Shown piece by piece: positions 50,925-60,270 of a DNA stretch of 64,000 nucleotides. The notes beneath the pieces were generated by a model, which ran no database searches, was not told where the DNA came from, and saw nothing but the letters and a program-made list of their open reading frames with translations. The position numbers and the translations under genes are program-made. The stretch lies in NCBI RefSeq assembly GCF_002939945.1, contig NZ_MDEB01000002.1:470975-534974 (forward strand), in the 5' to 3' direction. The DNA is from Xanthomonas arboricola pv. populi (GTDB lineage: Bacteria; Pseudomonadota; Gammaproteobacteria; Xanthomonadales; Xanthomonadaceae). Every line of letters starts with the position of its first letter. Position 1 is the stretch's first letter.

Positions 50925-52500
50925 CGTCCTCCTCCAACGCCAGCTCATCGCTGCGCAAGCCGCTACGCGCGCCCCAGTGGTAGATGAAGAACGCAATCGC
51001 CGCCACGCTCAAGGTGTCGAACGGATGCGCGATCCAGCCGTGACCGCCGAACGTCCCGGCCCACGACACCGCCATCACCAGCACGAAGAACACGATCAAC
51101 CACAGCGATGCGCGTACTTGGCGCAGCAGACGTGCACGGCCCTGGCGCGATGGCAGGCGATACAGCACGTACAGCGCGAACGCGAGCACCTGCAGGCCAA
51201 GCAACCACGACAAGGTCGGCCAGGTCGACCAGTAGACGATCAAGGCGGCGACGATGAACGACAGCGGCCCCAGCACGGCAAGGCCACGGACGCGAAACGG
51301 CCGCGGCAAGTCCGGCGCACTGCGGCGCAACGCCGCCACCGTCACCGGTGCCACCGCATAGCTCAGCACCAGGGCGGCCGACACCACGCCGATCAAGGTC
51401 TCCCACGAGGGGAACGGCAGCGTCCAGAAGATCGACAAGCCCAGGCTCAACCACAATGCCGGCCGCGGAATACCCGATTGCGGATCCACCCGCGTCAGCA
51501 CCGGCAAAAACCCGCCGCTGCGCGCCCAGCCGTACACCACGCGCGGGGTGGCATTCATGTAGATGTTGCCGGTGCCGCTGGGCGAGACCATCGCATCGCA
51601 GATCACCAGTGCAGCCAACCACGCCATCCCCAACGCCAGCGCGATGTCGTGATACGGCAAGGCAAACACCTTGTCGATACCGCTCCAGCCCGGTGCCAGT
51701 TGCGCGGCCGGAATGCTGCCCAGGAACGCCAGCTGCAGCAGCACATAGATCACCGTGGACAAGGCCACCGACAGGATCAGGGCGATCGGGATATTGCGCT
51801 GCGGGTCGCGCACCTCGCTGGCCACCGACACGATCGGGGTCAGGCCAAGATAGGCAAAGATGATGCCGCCGGCGGAAATCGCCGCCTCCACCCCGGCCAT
51901 GCCCGAGGGCGCAAACCCGTGCACGCGCAGGTTGCCCGGATTGAAGTGCTTCATCAGCAGCACGATCACCAGGATCGGTACCAGGAACTTGAAGATGCTG
52001 ACGATGTTGTTGGCCAGCGCGAAGGTCTTGACGCTGAAATAGTTGAGCAGGAAGAACAGCACCAGCAAGGCCAGTTGCACCAACCAGCCCCACACGCTGG
52101 GATGGCTGCCGCCGGGTTGGTTGAGCAGCGGGAACCATGCCGCCGCATACTGGCGCGCGGCTTCCACCTCGATCGCGATCAGGCTGGAAAACGCGATCAG
52201 GGTGATGAAGCCGGTCAACGAGCCGAGCAAGGCGCCATGCGAATACTCCGGGTAGCGCACCACCCCGCCGGCACGTGGCAGCGCGGCGCCGAGTTCGCAA
52301 TACACCAGGCCGAGCAGCAACACCGCGATGCCGCCCAGTATCCACGACAGGATGCCGGCCGGTCCGGCGATGGAAGAGACATGGCTGGCCGAGAACAACC
52401 AGCCCGACCCGAAGATCGAGCCCAGCCCGATAAAGGTCAGGTCGGTCAGGCTGAGTCGCTTGTGGAACTTGCCTTGCGTGGTCGCACCGTGTGTGCTCAT
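50914..52500 (-). CDS. APC-superfamily amino-acid permease
   Basis: Inner-membrane transporter of 528 residues with about 12-14 hydrophobic helices. The first carries the family substrate motif FIGLGSIFGSGWLFS (residues about 22-38). Conserved segments PRAGGVVRYPEYSHG and GGIIFAYLGLTPIVSVASEVRDPQRNIP follow. It is downstream of peptidase genes and upstream of an S9 protease with an overlapping start, so proline, hydroxyproline or a short peptide product is the most likely cargo. That is from context; APC sequences do not reveal specificity. Confidence 0.92.
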   Translation of the reverse strand: MSTHGATTQGKFHKRLSLTDLTFIGLGSIFGSGWLFSASHVSSIAGPAGILSWILGGIAVLLLGLVYCELGAALPRAGGVVRYPEYSHGALLGSLTGFITLIAFSSLIAIEVEAARQYAAAWFPLLNQPGGSHPSVWGWLVQLALLVLFFLLNYFSVKTFALANNIVSIFKFLVPILVIVLLMKHFNPGNLRVHGFAPSGMAGVEAAISAGGIIFAYLGLTPIVSVASEVRDPQRNIPIALILSVALSTVIYVLLQLAFLGSIPAAQLAPGWSGIDKVFALPYHDIALALGMAWLAALVICDAMVSPSGTGNIYMNATPRVVYGWARSGGFLPVLTRVDPQSGIPRPALWLSLGLSIFWTLPFPSWETLIGVVSAALVLSYAVAPVTVAALRRSAPDLPRPFRVRGLAVLGPLSFIVAALIVYWSTWPTLSWLLGLQVLAFALYVLYRLPSRQGRARLLRQVRASLWLIVFFVLVMAVSWAGTFGGHGWIAHPFDTLSVAAIAFFIYHWGARSGLRSDELALEEDDGE

Positions 52501-52566
52501 TGGTCGCCCCGAAGCGTGGATAGCGTGGTTGTTGTTGCGGAGAACGTCGACTAGTTGTGTCGTGGA

Positions 52567-54432
52567 TCAGTCGCTGGCAGCCGCCCTGGCCTCTGCTGCC
52601 GCCGACCGGTCAGCATCTTCGGCGGCATACGGCGAGACACCACCGTCGGCGATGAAGCGGTCGATGCGCGCTTCCAGCACCGGCAGCGGCACCGAGCCGG
52701 TCTGCAGCACCGCATCGTGGAAATGGCGCAGGTCGAACGTCTCGCCCAACGCGGCTTCGGCCTTGCGTCGCAGCTCCAGGATCTTCAGCTCGCCCAGGTA
52801 ATACGACAACGCCTGCCCCGGCCAGGCGATGTAGCGGTCCACCTCGGTGGTGACCTCATGCTCGCTCAAGGCGGTGTTGTCGCGCAGATAGGCCTGCGCC
52901 TGCGCGCGCGTCCAGCCCTTGTGGTGGATGCCGGTGTCGATCACCAGGCGGCAGGCGCGCCACATCTGGTAGGTGAGATAGCCGAAGCGGTCATAAGGCG
53001 TGTCGTACATGCCCATTTCCTGGCCCAGGTACTCCGAATACAGGGCCCAGCCTTCGCCATAGGCAGAGATGTAGGCGTAGCGGCGAAACTCCGGCAGCCC
53101 CTGCGCCTCTGCCGCCAGCGGCATCTGCAGCGCGTGGCCGGGCGAGGACTCGTGCAGCGTCAACGCGGTCAGGTTGTACAGCGGCCGCGATGGCAGGTTG
53201 TAGGTGTTGACCAGATAGATGCCCGGGCCGCCGCGCCCGCCGGTGTAGAACGGCGCCAGTTCCGGCGGCACCGGCTCGATCGCGAAGCGTCTGCGCGGCA
53301 GCCGGCCGATGTAATCGCCCACCTTGGCGTCCACGCGCTTGGCGATCCACGCCGCCTGCTTGAGCAACTGTTCCGGCGTCTTGGCATAGAACTGCGGGTC
53401 GCTGCGCAGGAACTGCAGGAAGGCCGGAAACACCGCCTGCCCGGCCGGTGCCTTGAAACCGCTGGCGGCGATGGTCTGATCCATCTGCGTGCGCAGCCTG
53501 GCCACTTCCTGCAGGCCGATCCGGTGGATCTGCTCCGGGCTCAACTCCAGCGTGGTGAACTCGCGGATCTGCGCGCGGTAGTACGCCTGCCCGTCCGGCA
53601 AGGCTTCGCCGGCCAGCGTGGTGCGTGCGTGCGGCTGGTACTCGTTGCGGATGAAGTCCAGCAGCCTGGCGTAGGCCGGCAGTACCTGCGTATCGATGGT
53701 GTTGACTGCCTGCTGGCGCAATTGCGCCTGCACATCGGCAGGCAGCGTCGCCGGCATCTGCTTGAACGGTGCGTAGAACGGATTGGCCTCGCCCTTTGCC
53801 TGCACCACGTCGACGATGGACTGGTCGCGCCCGGTCAGGGTCACCCGGGGCTGGCTGAAACCGCGCGCCAGCCCGGCGCGCATATTGTCGGTGTGCTCGG
53901 CGAAATAGCGCGGGATATCGGCCAGCATCTTCAGATAGCGCTGGTAGTCCTCGCGCGTGCGCAGCTTGGCCTCGGCGCTGAAGCCCAGGTCGCTCCAGAA
54001 CGCCGAGTCGCTGTTGAACGGCATTTCCCAGGCGCGGAAGTGCTGCTGGTCCAGCAGCACCAGCAATTGCTGGCGGTACACCTGGTAGCTCACCTGATCT
54101 TCGGCCGGCAACTGCGCTGCCGGAATCGCATCCAGCTCCTTCAAGGCCTGTTGCCAGTACGCAGTGCGCAGGTTTTGCGTGGCCACATCGACCTTGGGCA
54201 GATGGTCGGACTGCCTGTCCTGCGTGGCCTGGTTGTCTTCATCCACCGCGCCGGACAGCTGCGCCTGCCGCCAACGCCATTCGCGCGTGTACAGCGCCTT
54301 GAAGCGTGCCGCTGCACTGTCTTGCGTGGTTGCTGCGGGCGCTGCGGCCTGCGCCTGCACGGCGGTGCCGCCCAGGCTGGCAGCAATCAGCAGACTCAGT
54401 GCGCTCGCGCGCCAGATGCTATGGGTGCTCAT
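52567..54432 (-). CDS. DUF885-family putative metallopeptidase (copy 1)
   Basis: 621 residues with a signal peptide (ALSLLIAASLGGTAVQAQA). Mostly helical. The metal-binding signature is HESSPGH at 427-433 (LTLHESSPGHALQM), followed by YISAYGEGWALYSEYLGQEMGMY, which supplies a downstream Glu ligand. DUF885 proteins are predicted zinc carboxypeptidase-like enzymes. The ATG overlaps the stop of a second DUF885 gene (ATGA). The two are diverged paralogues of similar length and motif position, so one may have a different peptide preference. Confidence 0.9.
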   Translation of the reverse strand: MSTHSIWRASALSLLIAASLGGTAVQAQAAAPAATTQDSAAARFKALYTREWRWRQAQLSGAVDEDNQATQDRQSDHLPKVDVATQNLRTAYWQQALKELDAIPAAQLPAEDQVSYQVYRQQLLVLLDQQHFRAWEMPFNSDSAFWSDLGFSAEAKLRTREDYQRYLKMLADIPRYFAEHTDNMRAGLARGFSQPRVTLTGRDQSIVDVVQAKGEANPFYAPFKQMPATLPADVQAQLRQQAVNTIDTQVLPAYARLLDFIRNEYQPHARTTLAGEALPDGQAYYRAQIREFTTLELSPEQIHRIGLQEVARLRTQMDQTIAASGFKAPAGQAVFPAFLQFLRSDPQFYAKTPEQLLKQAAWIAKRVDAKVGDYIGRLPRRRFAIEPVPPELAPFYTGGRGGPGIYLVNTYNLPSRPLYNLTALTLHESSPGHALQMPLAAEAQGLPEFRRYAYISAYGEGWALYSEYLGQEMGMYDTPYDRFGYLTYQMWRACRLVIDTGIHHKGWTRAQAQAYLRDNTALSEHEVTTEVDRYIAWPGQALSYYLGELKILELRRKAEAALGETFDLRHFHDAVLQTGSVPLPVLEARIDRFIADGGVSPYAAEDADRSAAAEARAAASD

Positions 54433-56246
54433 CCGCGTCCCTCCGGCGCCGCCTTGGCCTGCGCAATCCAGTGGCGCACGCGCTGCTGCAGCATCGCCAG
54501 CGGCATCGCGCCGCCGCCGAGCACCGCATCGTGGAAGGCGCGCACATCGAAGCGATCGCCGAGTTCTTTTTCCGCCTCCGCACGCAGCGCAAGAATCTGC
54601 AGCTGCCCCAGTTTGTAACCCAGGGCCTGGCCCGGCCAGACGATGTAGCGATCGGTTTCGGACTGGATGCTGGGCTCGTCATCGGACGGATGCGCATGGA
54701 AGAAATCCACCATCTGCTGGCGGTTCCAGCGCTTGTAATGCACGCCGGTGTCGAGCACCAGGCGGTTGGCGCGCAACAGCTCGCCGGACAGCCGGCCGTA
54801 GTCGTTGTACGGGTCCTTGAAGAAGCCGATCTCCTTGCCCAGGCGCTCGGCGTACAGCGCCCAGCCTTCGATATAGGCGTTGTAGCCGGCCTGCTGGCGG
54901 AACGGCGGCAATGGCAACGTCTGGGCGAGCGAGATCTGCAGGTGATGGCCCGGCACGCCCTCGTGATAGGCGGTGGTTTCGATATTGACCAGCGTGCGGC
55001 TGGCGAAGTCGCTGGTGTTGACCTTGACGATGGCCGGCTTGGTGCCTTCCGGATTGCTCTGCCAGTACTCGGCGCCGGGCGCGCTGCGTCGGAACGCCGG
55101 CATCGCCTGCACTTCCAATGGCGTCTTCGGCAAATGACCGAACAACTTGGGCAACTCAGGTTCCATCGCGGCGATGTACTGGCGGTATTGCTGCAGGATC
55201 TGCTCGCCGGAGCTGGCGAAGTGGCGCTTGTCGGTGTCCACCGCCTTGCGGAAGCTGGCCAGATCGGTAAAACCCTGCGCCTTGGCGATCACCGTCATCT
55301 CGCCTTCGATGCGCGCGACTTCCTTCAGGCCGATCTGATGGATCTCCTCCGGCGCCATGTCGGTGGTGGTCTGGGTGTGGATGGCGTAGCGATAGCGGCG
55401 TTCGCCATCGGGCAGCGACCACAGGCCCTCCTGCGCGCGCCCTTGCGCGGCATATTCGTCGCGCACGAATGCGGCCAACTTGGCATAGGCCGGGCGCACC
55501 TGCTGCTCGATCGCGGCCAGCAATTGGGTGCGCAGCGCAGCGCGCTGGTCGGCCGGCACCGCGGCATCGAGTTTTTTCAGCGGCGAGGCGAACGGACTCT
55601 GCTCGCCGGTCAGCGCGGCGATCTTGTCGATCTGCTCGGGCAGGCGCTCCAGCAGGTAACGCGGCTGGGTGAGGCCTTCTTTCGCGCCTTGGCGCGACAC
55701 CGCAATCACCTGGTCGATCACCGTCGGAATGGTCTGCAGGCGCTTGATGTAGTCCTGATAATCCTTGGCGTTCTCGAACGGAAACGCATCGCCGTAACCG
55801 GCCAGCCCCAGCTGGATACCGCCGATCGGCTCCAGCGGCATCGCATAGGTCTTCAGGTCGATGCCTTCCAGCTTGTCGCGCAACTGGCCGAGCATCATCT
55901 GCAGGCTGAGCTGGCGCTGTTCGTCCAGCGTCTTGCTGTCGATCGCTTCGAACTGCTTGAGCAGCTCGGCAGTGGCGCTGCGCTCGGCCTGCACGGCCTG
56001 AAGCGAATAATCGCTCCAACGATCGTTGTAGCGCTTGTCGCCGATGATGCTGGCGAACTCCGGGTTGTGCTGCAACTGGTACTGCCATTGCTTGTCCAGC
56101 AGCGCATCGAAGGCCTTGGCGGCCTGTTCGCCGGTCGGCGCAGAGGTGGCCGCAGCCGCCGTTTCCGGTGCCGGCGGCGCCGGCTTGCAGGCAGTGAACA
56201 AGGCGGCGGCCAGCAGGCCGATGGCGACAGGACGCAGGTGGTTCAT
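54429..56246 (-). CDS. DUF885-family putative metallopeptidase lipoprotein (copy 2)
   Basis: 605 residues. Unlike its neighbour it is a lipoprotein (lipobox FTAC, Cys20), so it is membrane-tethered. The signature is HEGVPGHH at 428-435 (AYHEGVPGHHLQISLAQ), with the second element NAYIEGWALYAERLGKEIGFF. It begins MNHLRPVAIGLLAAALFTAC at ATG 56246. It is coupled to the downstream copy by ATGA overlap and separated from the M24 peptidase gene by 116 bp holding a REP element. It probably acts on peptides at the inner face of the outer membrane. Confidence 0.9.
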   Translation of the reverse strand: MNHLRPVAIGLLAAALFTACKPAPPAPETAAAATSAPTGEQAAKAFDALLDKQWQYQLQHNPEFASIIGDKRYNDRWSDYSLQAVQAERSATAELLKQFEAIDSKTLDEQRQLSLQMMLGQLRDKLEGIDLKTYAMPLEPIGGIQLGLAGYGDAFPFENAKDYQDYIKRLQTIPTVIDQVIAVSRQGAKEGLTQPRYLLERLPEQIDKIAALTGEQSPFASPLKKLDAAVPADQRAALRTQLLAAIEQQVRPAYAKLAAFVRDEYAAQGRAQEGLWSLPDGERRYRYAIHTQTTTDMAPEEIHQIGLKEVARIEGEMTVIAKAQGFTDLASFRKAVDTDKRHFASSGEQILQQYRQYIAAMEPELPKLFGHLPKTPLEVQAMPAFRRSAPGAEYWQSNPEGTKPAIVKVNTSDFASRTLVNIETTAYHEGVPGHHLQISLAQTLPLPPFRQQAGYNAYIEGWALYAERLGKEIGFFKDPYNDYGRLSGELLRANRLVLDTGVHYKRWNRQQMVDFFHAHPSDDEPSIQSETDRYIVWPGQALGYKLGQLQILALRAEAEKELGDRFDVRAFHDAVLGGGAMPLAMLQQRVRHWIAQAKAAPEGRG

Positions 56247-56274
56247 GCAGTTACTCCAAGATGCAATGGCGGCT

Positions 56275-56340
56275 GTAGGAGCGCGCCTGAGCGCGACGGC
56301 TTTTATCGGGACTGCCCGTCGCGCCCGGGTGCGCTCCTAC
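56275..56340. repeat. REP-like palindrome inside the peptidase/hydroxyproline gene run
   Basis: A 66-bp GTAGGAGCGC...GCGCTCCTAC element in the 116-bp gap between the M24 peptidase and DUF885 genes. On the transcribed strand it would form a strong RNA hairpin, a possible attenuation or processing site. Confidence 0.87.
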
Positions 56341-56362
56341 GCGTGCGTGAGCCTGTGCGGGC

Positions 56363-57562
56363 TCATGCAAACGGTTGGTCGATCGCCGGCGACGGCGGCG
56401 TAAACCACTGCGCGCCGCTGTCGGTGACGTAAAAGTGGTCCTCCAGGCGCACCCCGAACGCACCGGGCACCACGATCATCGGCTCGTTGCTGGCGCACAT
56501 GCCCGGCTGCAGCGGCTGCGCATTGCCGCGCACCAGATACGGCGCTTCGTGGATCGCCAGCCCGCAGCCGTGACCGGTGCGGTGCGGCAATCCCGGCAAG
56601 CGGTAGTCCGGGCCCAGCCCTGCCGCCTCCAGCACGCTGCGCGCGGCCTGGTCCACCGCTTCGCAGGCGAGCCCGGGGCGGATTGCCGTAAACGCGGCTG
56701 CCTGCGCTACCTGTTCCAGGTCCCAGATGCGCCGTTGCGCGTCATTGGGCGTGCCGTAGATCCAGGTGCGGGTGATGTCGGAGTGATAGCCCTGCACGGT
56801 GCAGCCGGTGTCGATCAGCACCAGCTCGCCTGCGCGCAGGTGCTGCACGCCGGGAATGCCGTGCGGGAATGCGGTGGCATGGCCGAACTGCACGATGCAG
56901 AAGGTCGATCCGTTGTCCGCGCCCAGCGCGCGATGCGCCTCGTCGATAAAACGCACCAGTTGATCGGTGCCGATGCCTTCCTGCGCGATGCCGGCGGCCA
57001 GCCGCTGCACCAGCAAGGTCATGTCGCAGGCCTGCTGCATCAGCGCCAGCTCGGCCGGCGATTTGCACATGCGGCAGCCGTCGATGATGACCCCGGCATC
57101 GCGGATCGCCGTGCCCAGGTGCGCGCGCAGGCCGGTGTGCACGGCAAAGGCGATGCCCGGATCCAGCGCCAGTGCATGCGCGTGGCGGTCGTCCATCGCC
57201 TGCACCACCAGCGCGTACGGGTCCTCGTGTTCTTCCCACAGATGTTTGGCGACCGAAATCTTCAGCACCGCATCCAGCGAGCCTTCTTCGAAGGCGGGGC
57301 AGATCAGCACCGGGTCGCGGTCCAGCGTGAGCAGCAGCGCGACCAGGCGCTCGCTCGCGCCCCAGGGCACGCCGGTGAAATAGCGCAGCGAGGTGCCGGC
57401 GCCGATCAACAGCGCATCCACGCCGTGCGCGCGCATCAGGCTGCGAGCGCGTTCGATGCGCTGTGCGTATTCGTCCGCTGCGATCGGCGCGGCGCGCTGC
57501 GTCCACGGCGCCAATTGCGCGCGCGCCTGCTCCAGCGACACCCCGCCGATCTGGCCGCTCAT
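56363..57562 (-). CDS. M24 family Xaa-Pro peptidase
   Basis: Cytoplasmic metallopeptidase, 399 residues, related to Xaa-Pro aminopeptidase/dipeptidase. The N-terminal creatinase-like domain spans about 20-165. The pita-bread catalytic domain carries the five metal ligands in order: VLIDTGC (Asp), SDITRTW (Asp), GHGCGLAIHE (His), NEPMIVV (Glu) and VRLEDHF (Glu). It would free amino acids N-terminal to proline or hydroxyproline. The ATG (57562) overlaps the aldehyde dehydrogenase stop (ATGA), tying peptide cleavage to hydroxyproline catabolism in one transcript. Confidence 0.94.
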   Translation of the reverse strand: MSGQIGGVSLEQARAQLAPWTQRAAPIAADEYAQRIERARSLMRAHGVDALLIGAGTSLRYFTGVPWGASERLVALLLTLDRDPVLICPAFEEGSLDAVLKISVAKHLWEEHEDPYALVVQAMDDRHAHALALDPGIAFAVHTGLRAHLGTAIRDAGVIIDGCRMCKSPAELALMQQACDMTLLVQRLAAGIAQEGIGTDQLVRFIDEAHRALGADNGSTFCIVQFGHATAFPHGIPGVQHLRAGELVLIDTGCTVQGYHSDITRTWIYGTPNDAQRRIWDLEQVAQAAAFTAIRPGLACEAVDQAARSVLEAAGLGPDYRLPGLPHRTGHGCGLAIHEAPYLVRGNAQPLQPGMCASNEPMIVVPGAFGVRLEDHFYVTDSGAQWFTPPSPAIDQPFA

Positions 57563-59175
57563 GCGCCCGCTCCAAGATCGGCAGTGCTCCATTGCCCATC
57601 GACCAGACGCGCCACCCCGCCCGGATTGCGCTGGCGCAGTTCGGCCGGCAGCAAGGCGTCCGGTACCGCGTCGTAGCTATGGAGGGCGGCAAAGCGGCGG
57701 ATGGAACCGGGCATGCCCACCGCAGTGAAGCCAGGATGCCCGGTGCTGGGAAATGGCCCGCCGTGATTCTGCGCCGCGCTCACCGCCACGCCGGTCGGCA
57801 TCTTGCTGTTGATCAAGCGCCCCACCCGCGCCCGCAACACCGGGGCGATGGCCTGCCAGGCCGCATCGTCGCTGCCATCGGCTGCGCGATACAAGGTGCC
57901 GGTGAGGTTGCCTTCGAATGCCGCGGCAAGCTGCGTCATCTGGGCGAGGTCGCGTGCACGCACCAGCAGGCTCACCGGGCCGAAGGCCTCGGTCTGCAGC
58001 GCATGCGGATTGGCGAGGAACGCCTGGCCATCCACGCTCAGCAAGGTCGGCGCGTAGCGATAACCGTCTTCGCCGGTATGTCCACCGGCCAGCAGCGCGG
58101 CACCGGCAGCGCGCAGGGCCGCCACACCGCGTTGCACGCCTTCCACGCCTGCACCGGAAAACAGCACCATCGGCATGGCAGCCTCGCAATGCGCCGTGGT
58201 CGCGGCCACGAACGCATCGCCGGCCTCGCCGTGCGGCACCACCACCACCCCGGGGTTGGTGCAGAACTGGCCGCTGCCCAGCGTGCACGAGGAAAAGAAT
58301 TCCTGCGCCAGCGCAGCGCCGCGTTCGGCCAGTGCGCCCGGCAACAGGAATACCGGATTGACGCTGGACAGCTCGGCATAGAACGGCACACCGGCCGCAT
58401 CGGCGGCGGCCTTCAGCGCCAGCCCGCCGGCACGGCTGCCGGTGAAGCCGATCGCCCCCAGCCGCGCATCGCCGGCCAGTCGCAGGCCGGTGGCGTTGTC
58501 GACGTGATACAGCAACTGCACCGCCGCAGCCGGCAGGCCCGCCGCAAGCAAGGCTGCGTGCGCAAGCTGCGCCATGCGCTGGCTGGTGGCCGGGTGCAGC
58601 GGATGCGCCTTGGCGATCACTGGGTTGCGCGCGGCAATGGCCGAGGCGAAATCGCTGCCGGCAATCGCATTGAAGGCGAACGGGAAATTGTTCGGGCCAA
58701 ACACCAACACCGGCTTGCCTAGCGGCGCCAGATGCGAACGCAGGTCGGCAGCGGTGTCGATGATGGGTTGGGTCCAGCTGTAGCTGCGTACCGCCTGTGC
58801 GGCCTGACGCAACTGCCCGCTGGTGCGCGGCAGTTCGTTGCCGCGCAAGCGCGTGGGCGCCGGCAATGCGGTTTCTGCATGGGCAAGCGCCACCAGGGTG
58901 TCGGCATCGGCATCCAGCGCGTCGGCGTAGGCGTCCAGGAATGCGGCGATCCTTTCGACCGGTGCCGCCGCAAGTTCCGCTGCAACCGCTTGCGCCGCCG
59001 CAACCGCGGTTTCGACATCCTCCGCACCGCTGACCGGAAACTGCGGCCCGATCGCCTCGCCCGTGCTCGGGTCGGCCGCACGGAAGCTGCCGGTCGCGGC
59101 GCGGCTGGGTTGCCACCGGCCGGCCAGCAATACCTCGGCCGCCTGTCTGGAAGTGGATTGGAGCGTCTCGTTCAT
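57559..59175 (-). CDS. Alpha-ketoglutarate semialdehyde dehydrogenase (NADP-type aldehyde dehydrogenase)
   Basis: Last step of hydroxyproline breakdown: 2,5-dioxopentanoate to 2-oxoglutarate. It has 538 residues. The long N-terminal part and NNFPFAFNAIAGSDFASAIAARNPVIAKAHPLHP are typical of the KGSA dehydrogenase subgroup. The catalytic Glu lies in FYAELSSVNP and the catalytic Cys in GSGQFCTNPG. ATG 59175 (MNETLQ) was chosen; upstream codons are unrelated. It lies 186 bp downstream of the DapA-type deaminase, the preceding enzyme, with a strong hairpin between. Confidence 0.93.
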   Translation of the reverse strand: MNETLQSTSRQAAEVLLAGRWQPSRAATGSFRAADPSTGEAIGPQFPVSGAEDVETAVAAAQAVAAELAAAPVERIAAFLDAYADALDADADTLVALAHAETALPAPTRLRGNELPRTSGQLRQAAQAVRSYSWTQPIIDTAADLRSHLAPLGKPVLVFGPNNFPFAFNAIAGSDFASAIAARNPVIAKAHPLHPATSQRMAQLAHAALLAAGLPAAAVQLLYHVDNATGLRLAGDARLGAIGFTGSRAGGLALKAAADAAGVPFYAELSSVNPVFLLPGALAERGAALAQEFFSSCTLGSGQFCTNPGVVVVPHGEAGDAFVAATTAHCEAAMPMVLFSGAGVEGVQRGVAALRAAGAALLAGGHTGEDGYRYAPTLLSVDGQAFLANPHALQTEAFGPVSLLVRARDLAQMTQLAAAFEGNLTGTLYRAADGSDDAAWQAIAPVLRARVGRLINSKMPTGVAVSAAQNHGGPFPSTGHPGFTAVGMPGSIRRFAALHSYDAVPDALLPAELRQRNPGGVARLVDGQWSTADLGAGA

Positions 59176-59239
59176 TGCGGCACCTTCGGTTACAGGAGGA
59201 CAGACCCTGCGCACTGTGCGGCAGCGGCCGACCAGAAAG

Positions 59240-59275
59240 CGACGAGGATGTCGCGCTGATGCGACATCCTCGTCG
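59240..59275. promoter_or_regulatory. Perfect 15-bp inverted repeat (hairpin) between deaminase and dehydrogenase genes
   Basis: CGACGAGGATGTCGC and its exact complement GCGACATCCTCGTCG with a 6-base loop. It lies in the 186-bp gap. On the transcribed strand it is followed by CTTTCTGG, not a real U run. It could be an attenuator, a processing/stability hairpin or a dimeric regulator site. Confidence 0.8.
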
Positions 59276-59361
59276 ACCCACGTCTCGCTACATCGGCCAC
59301 CACGTCCGCGAGTGCATCCGTGCGCGGCGCTCATCCCGTGGCGTGCGGCGAGACCTCATCG

Positions 59362-60270
59362 TCAGGACAGTTTGGGCGCAGTGGCGATGGCGTGATCGAT
59401 GACCTTGAGCGCCGCCTCGCGCTCGGCGCCGTCGACCACCAGGCGCGGCGCGCGCACGCGCTCGCTGCCCAGGCCCACTTTTTCCTGCACCAGTTTGATC
59501 AACTGCACGAACTTGGGCACGGTATCCAGGCGCAGCAGCGGCAGGAACCAGTCGTAGAGCTCCTTGGCCGCCGGATAACCGCCATCGCGCGCGAGTTCGA
59601 ACAGGCGCACCGATTCCTTCGGGTACGCGTTGACCAGGCCGGCGATCCAGCCCTTGGCGCCCATGCTCAGGCCTTCGACGATGGCATCGTCCATGCCCAC
59701 CAGCAACGCCAGACGATCGCCCAGCAGTTCCTGCAGCGCGGCGAAGCGGCGCACATCGCCCGAGGATTCCTTGACTGCCTGCAGGTTGGGGAATTCGGCG
59801 GCCAATTCGGCGATCTGCGCCGGGCCGAAATCGGTCTTGTAGGCCACCGGGTTGTTGTAGAGGATCACCGGCAGATCGGTCGCGGCGATCACCGCGCGCA
59901 CATGCCCGCCCATCTCGCGCCAGTCGGTGGAGTAGACGTAAGGCGGCAACACCATCAGCCCGCCGCAACCGAGTTCCTTGGCTGCCTTGGCCAGCTCTAC
60001 TGCCTCACCGGTCGCCAGGCTGGCGATGCCCGGCACCACCGGCACGCGGCCGTTCAATGCGCCGATCAGCGTCTTGAGCACGGCGATCTTGTCGTCCACG
60101 CTCAAGGTGGCCGCTTCACCCAGCGAACCCAGCGGCACGATCGCAGTGCAGCCGGCGTCCACCAGTTGATTGGCGTGCTTGCCCAGGAAGGCGTGGTCGA
60201 TCTCGCCGGAGGCGGTGAACGGGGTGGTGATGGCCGGCAACACGCCATGCCAGAACGCAGCAATACTCAT
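59362..60270 (-). CDS. DapA-superfamily deaminase, probably 1-pyrroline-4-hydroxy-2-carboxylate deaminase
   Basis: 302 residues of the dihydrodipicolinate synthase/N-acetylneuraminate lyase fold. Schiff-base lysine is in LQAVKESSGD, the catalytic tyrosine in LPVILYNNPVAYKTDF, and PLGSLGEAATLS replaces the GTTGE loop. In hydroxyproline pathways this enzyme removes water and ammonia from pyrroline-4-hydroxy-2-carboxylate to give the semialdehyde. Its ATG (60270) overlaps the stop of the FAD subunit gene (ATGA), and a KGSA dehydrogenase follows. A dehydratase for sugar acids would be the alternative, less likely here. Confidence 0.9.
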   Translation of the reverse strand: MSIAAFWHGVLPAITTPFTASGEIDHAFLGKHANQLVDAGCTAIVPLGSLGEAATLSVDDKIAVLKTLIGALNGRVPVVPGIASLATGEAVELAKAAKELGCGGLMVLPPYVYSTDWREMGGHVRAVIAATDLPVILYNNPVAYKTDFGPAQIAELAAEFPNLQAVKESSGDVRRFAALQELLGDRLALLVGMDDAIVEGLSMGAKGWIAGLVNAYPKESVRLFELARDGGYPAAKELYDWFLPLLRLDTVPKFVQLIKLVQEKVGLGSERVRAPRLVVDGAEREAALKVIDHAIATAPKLS

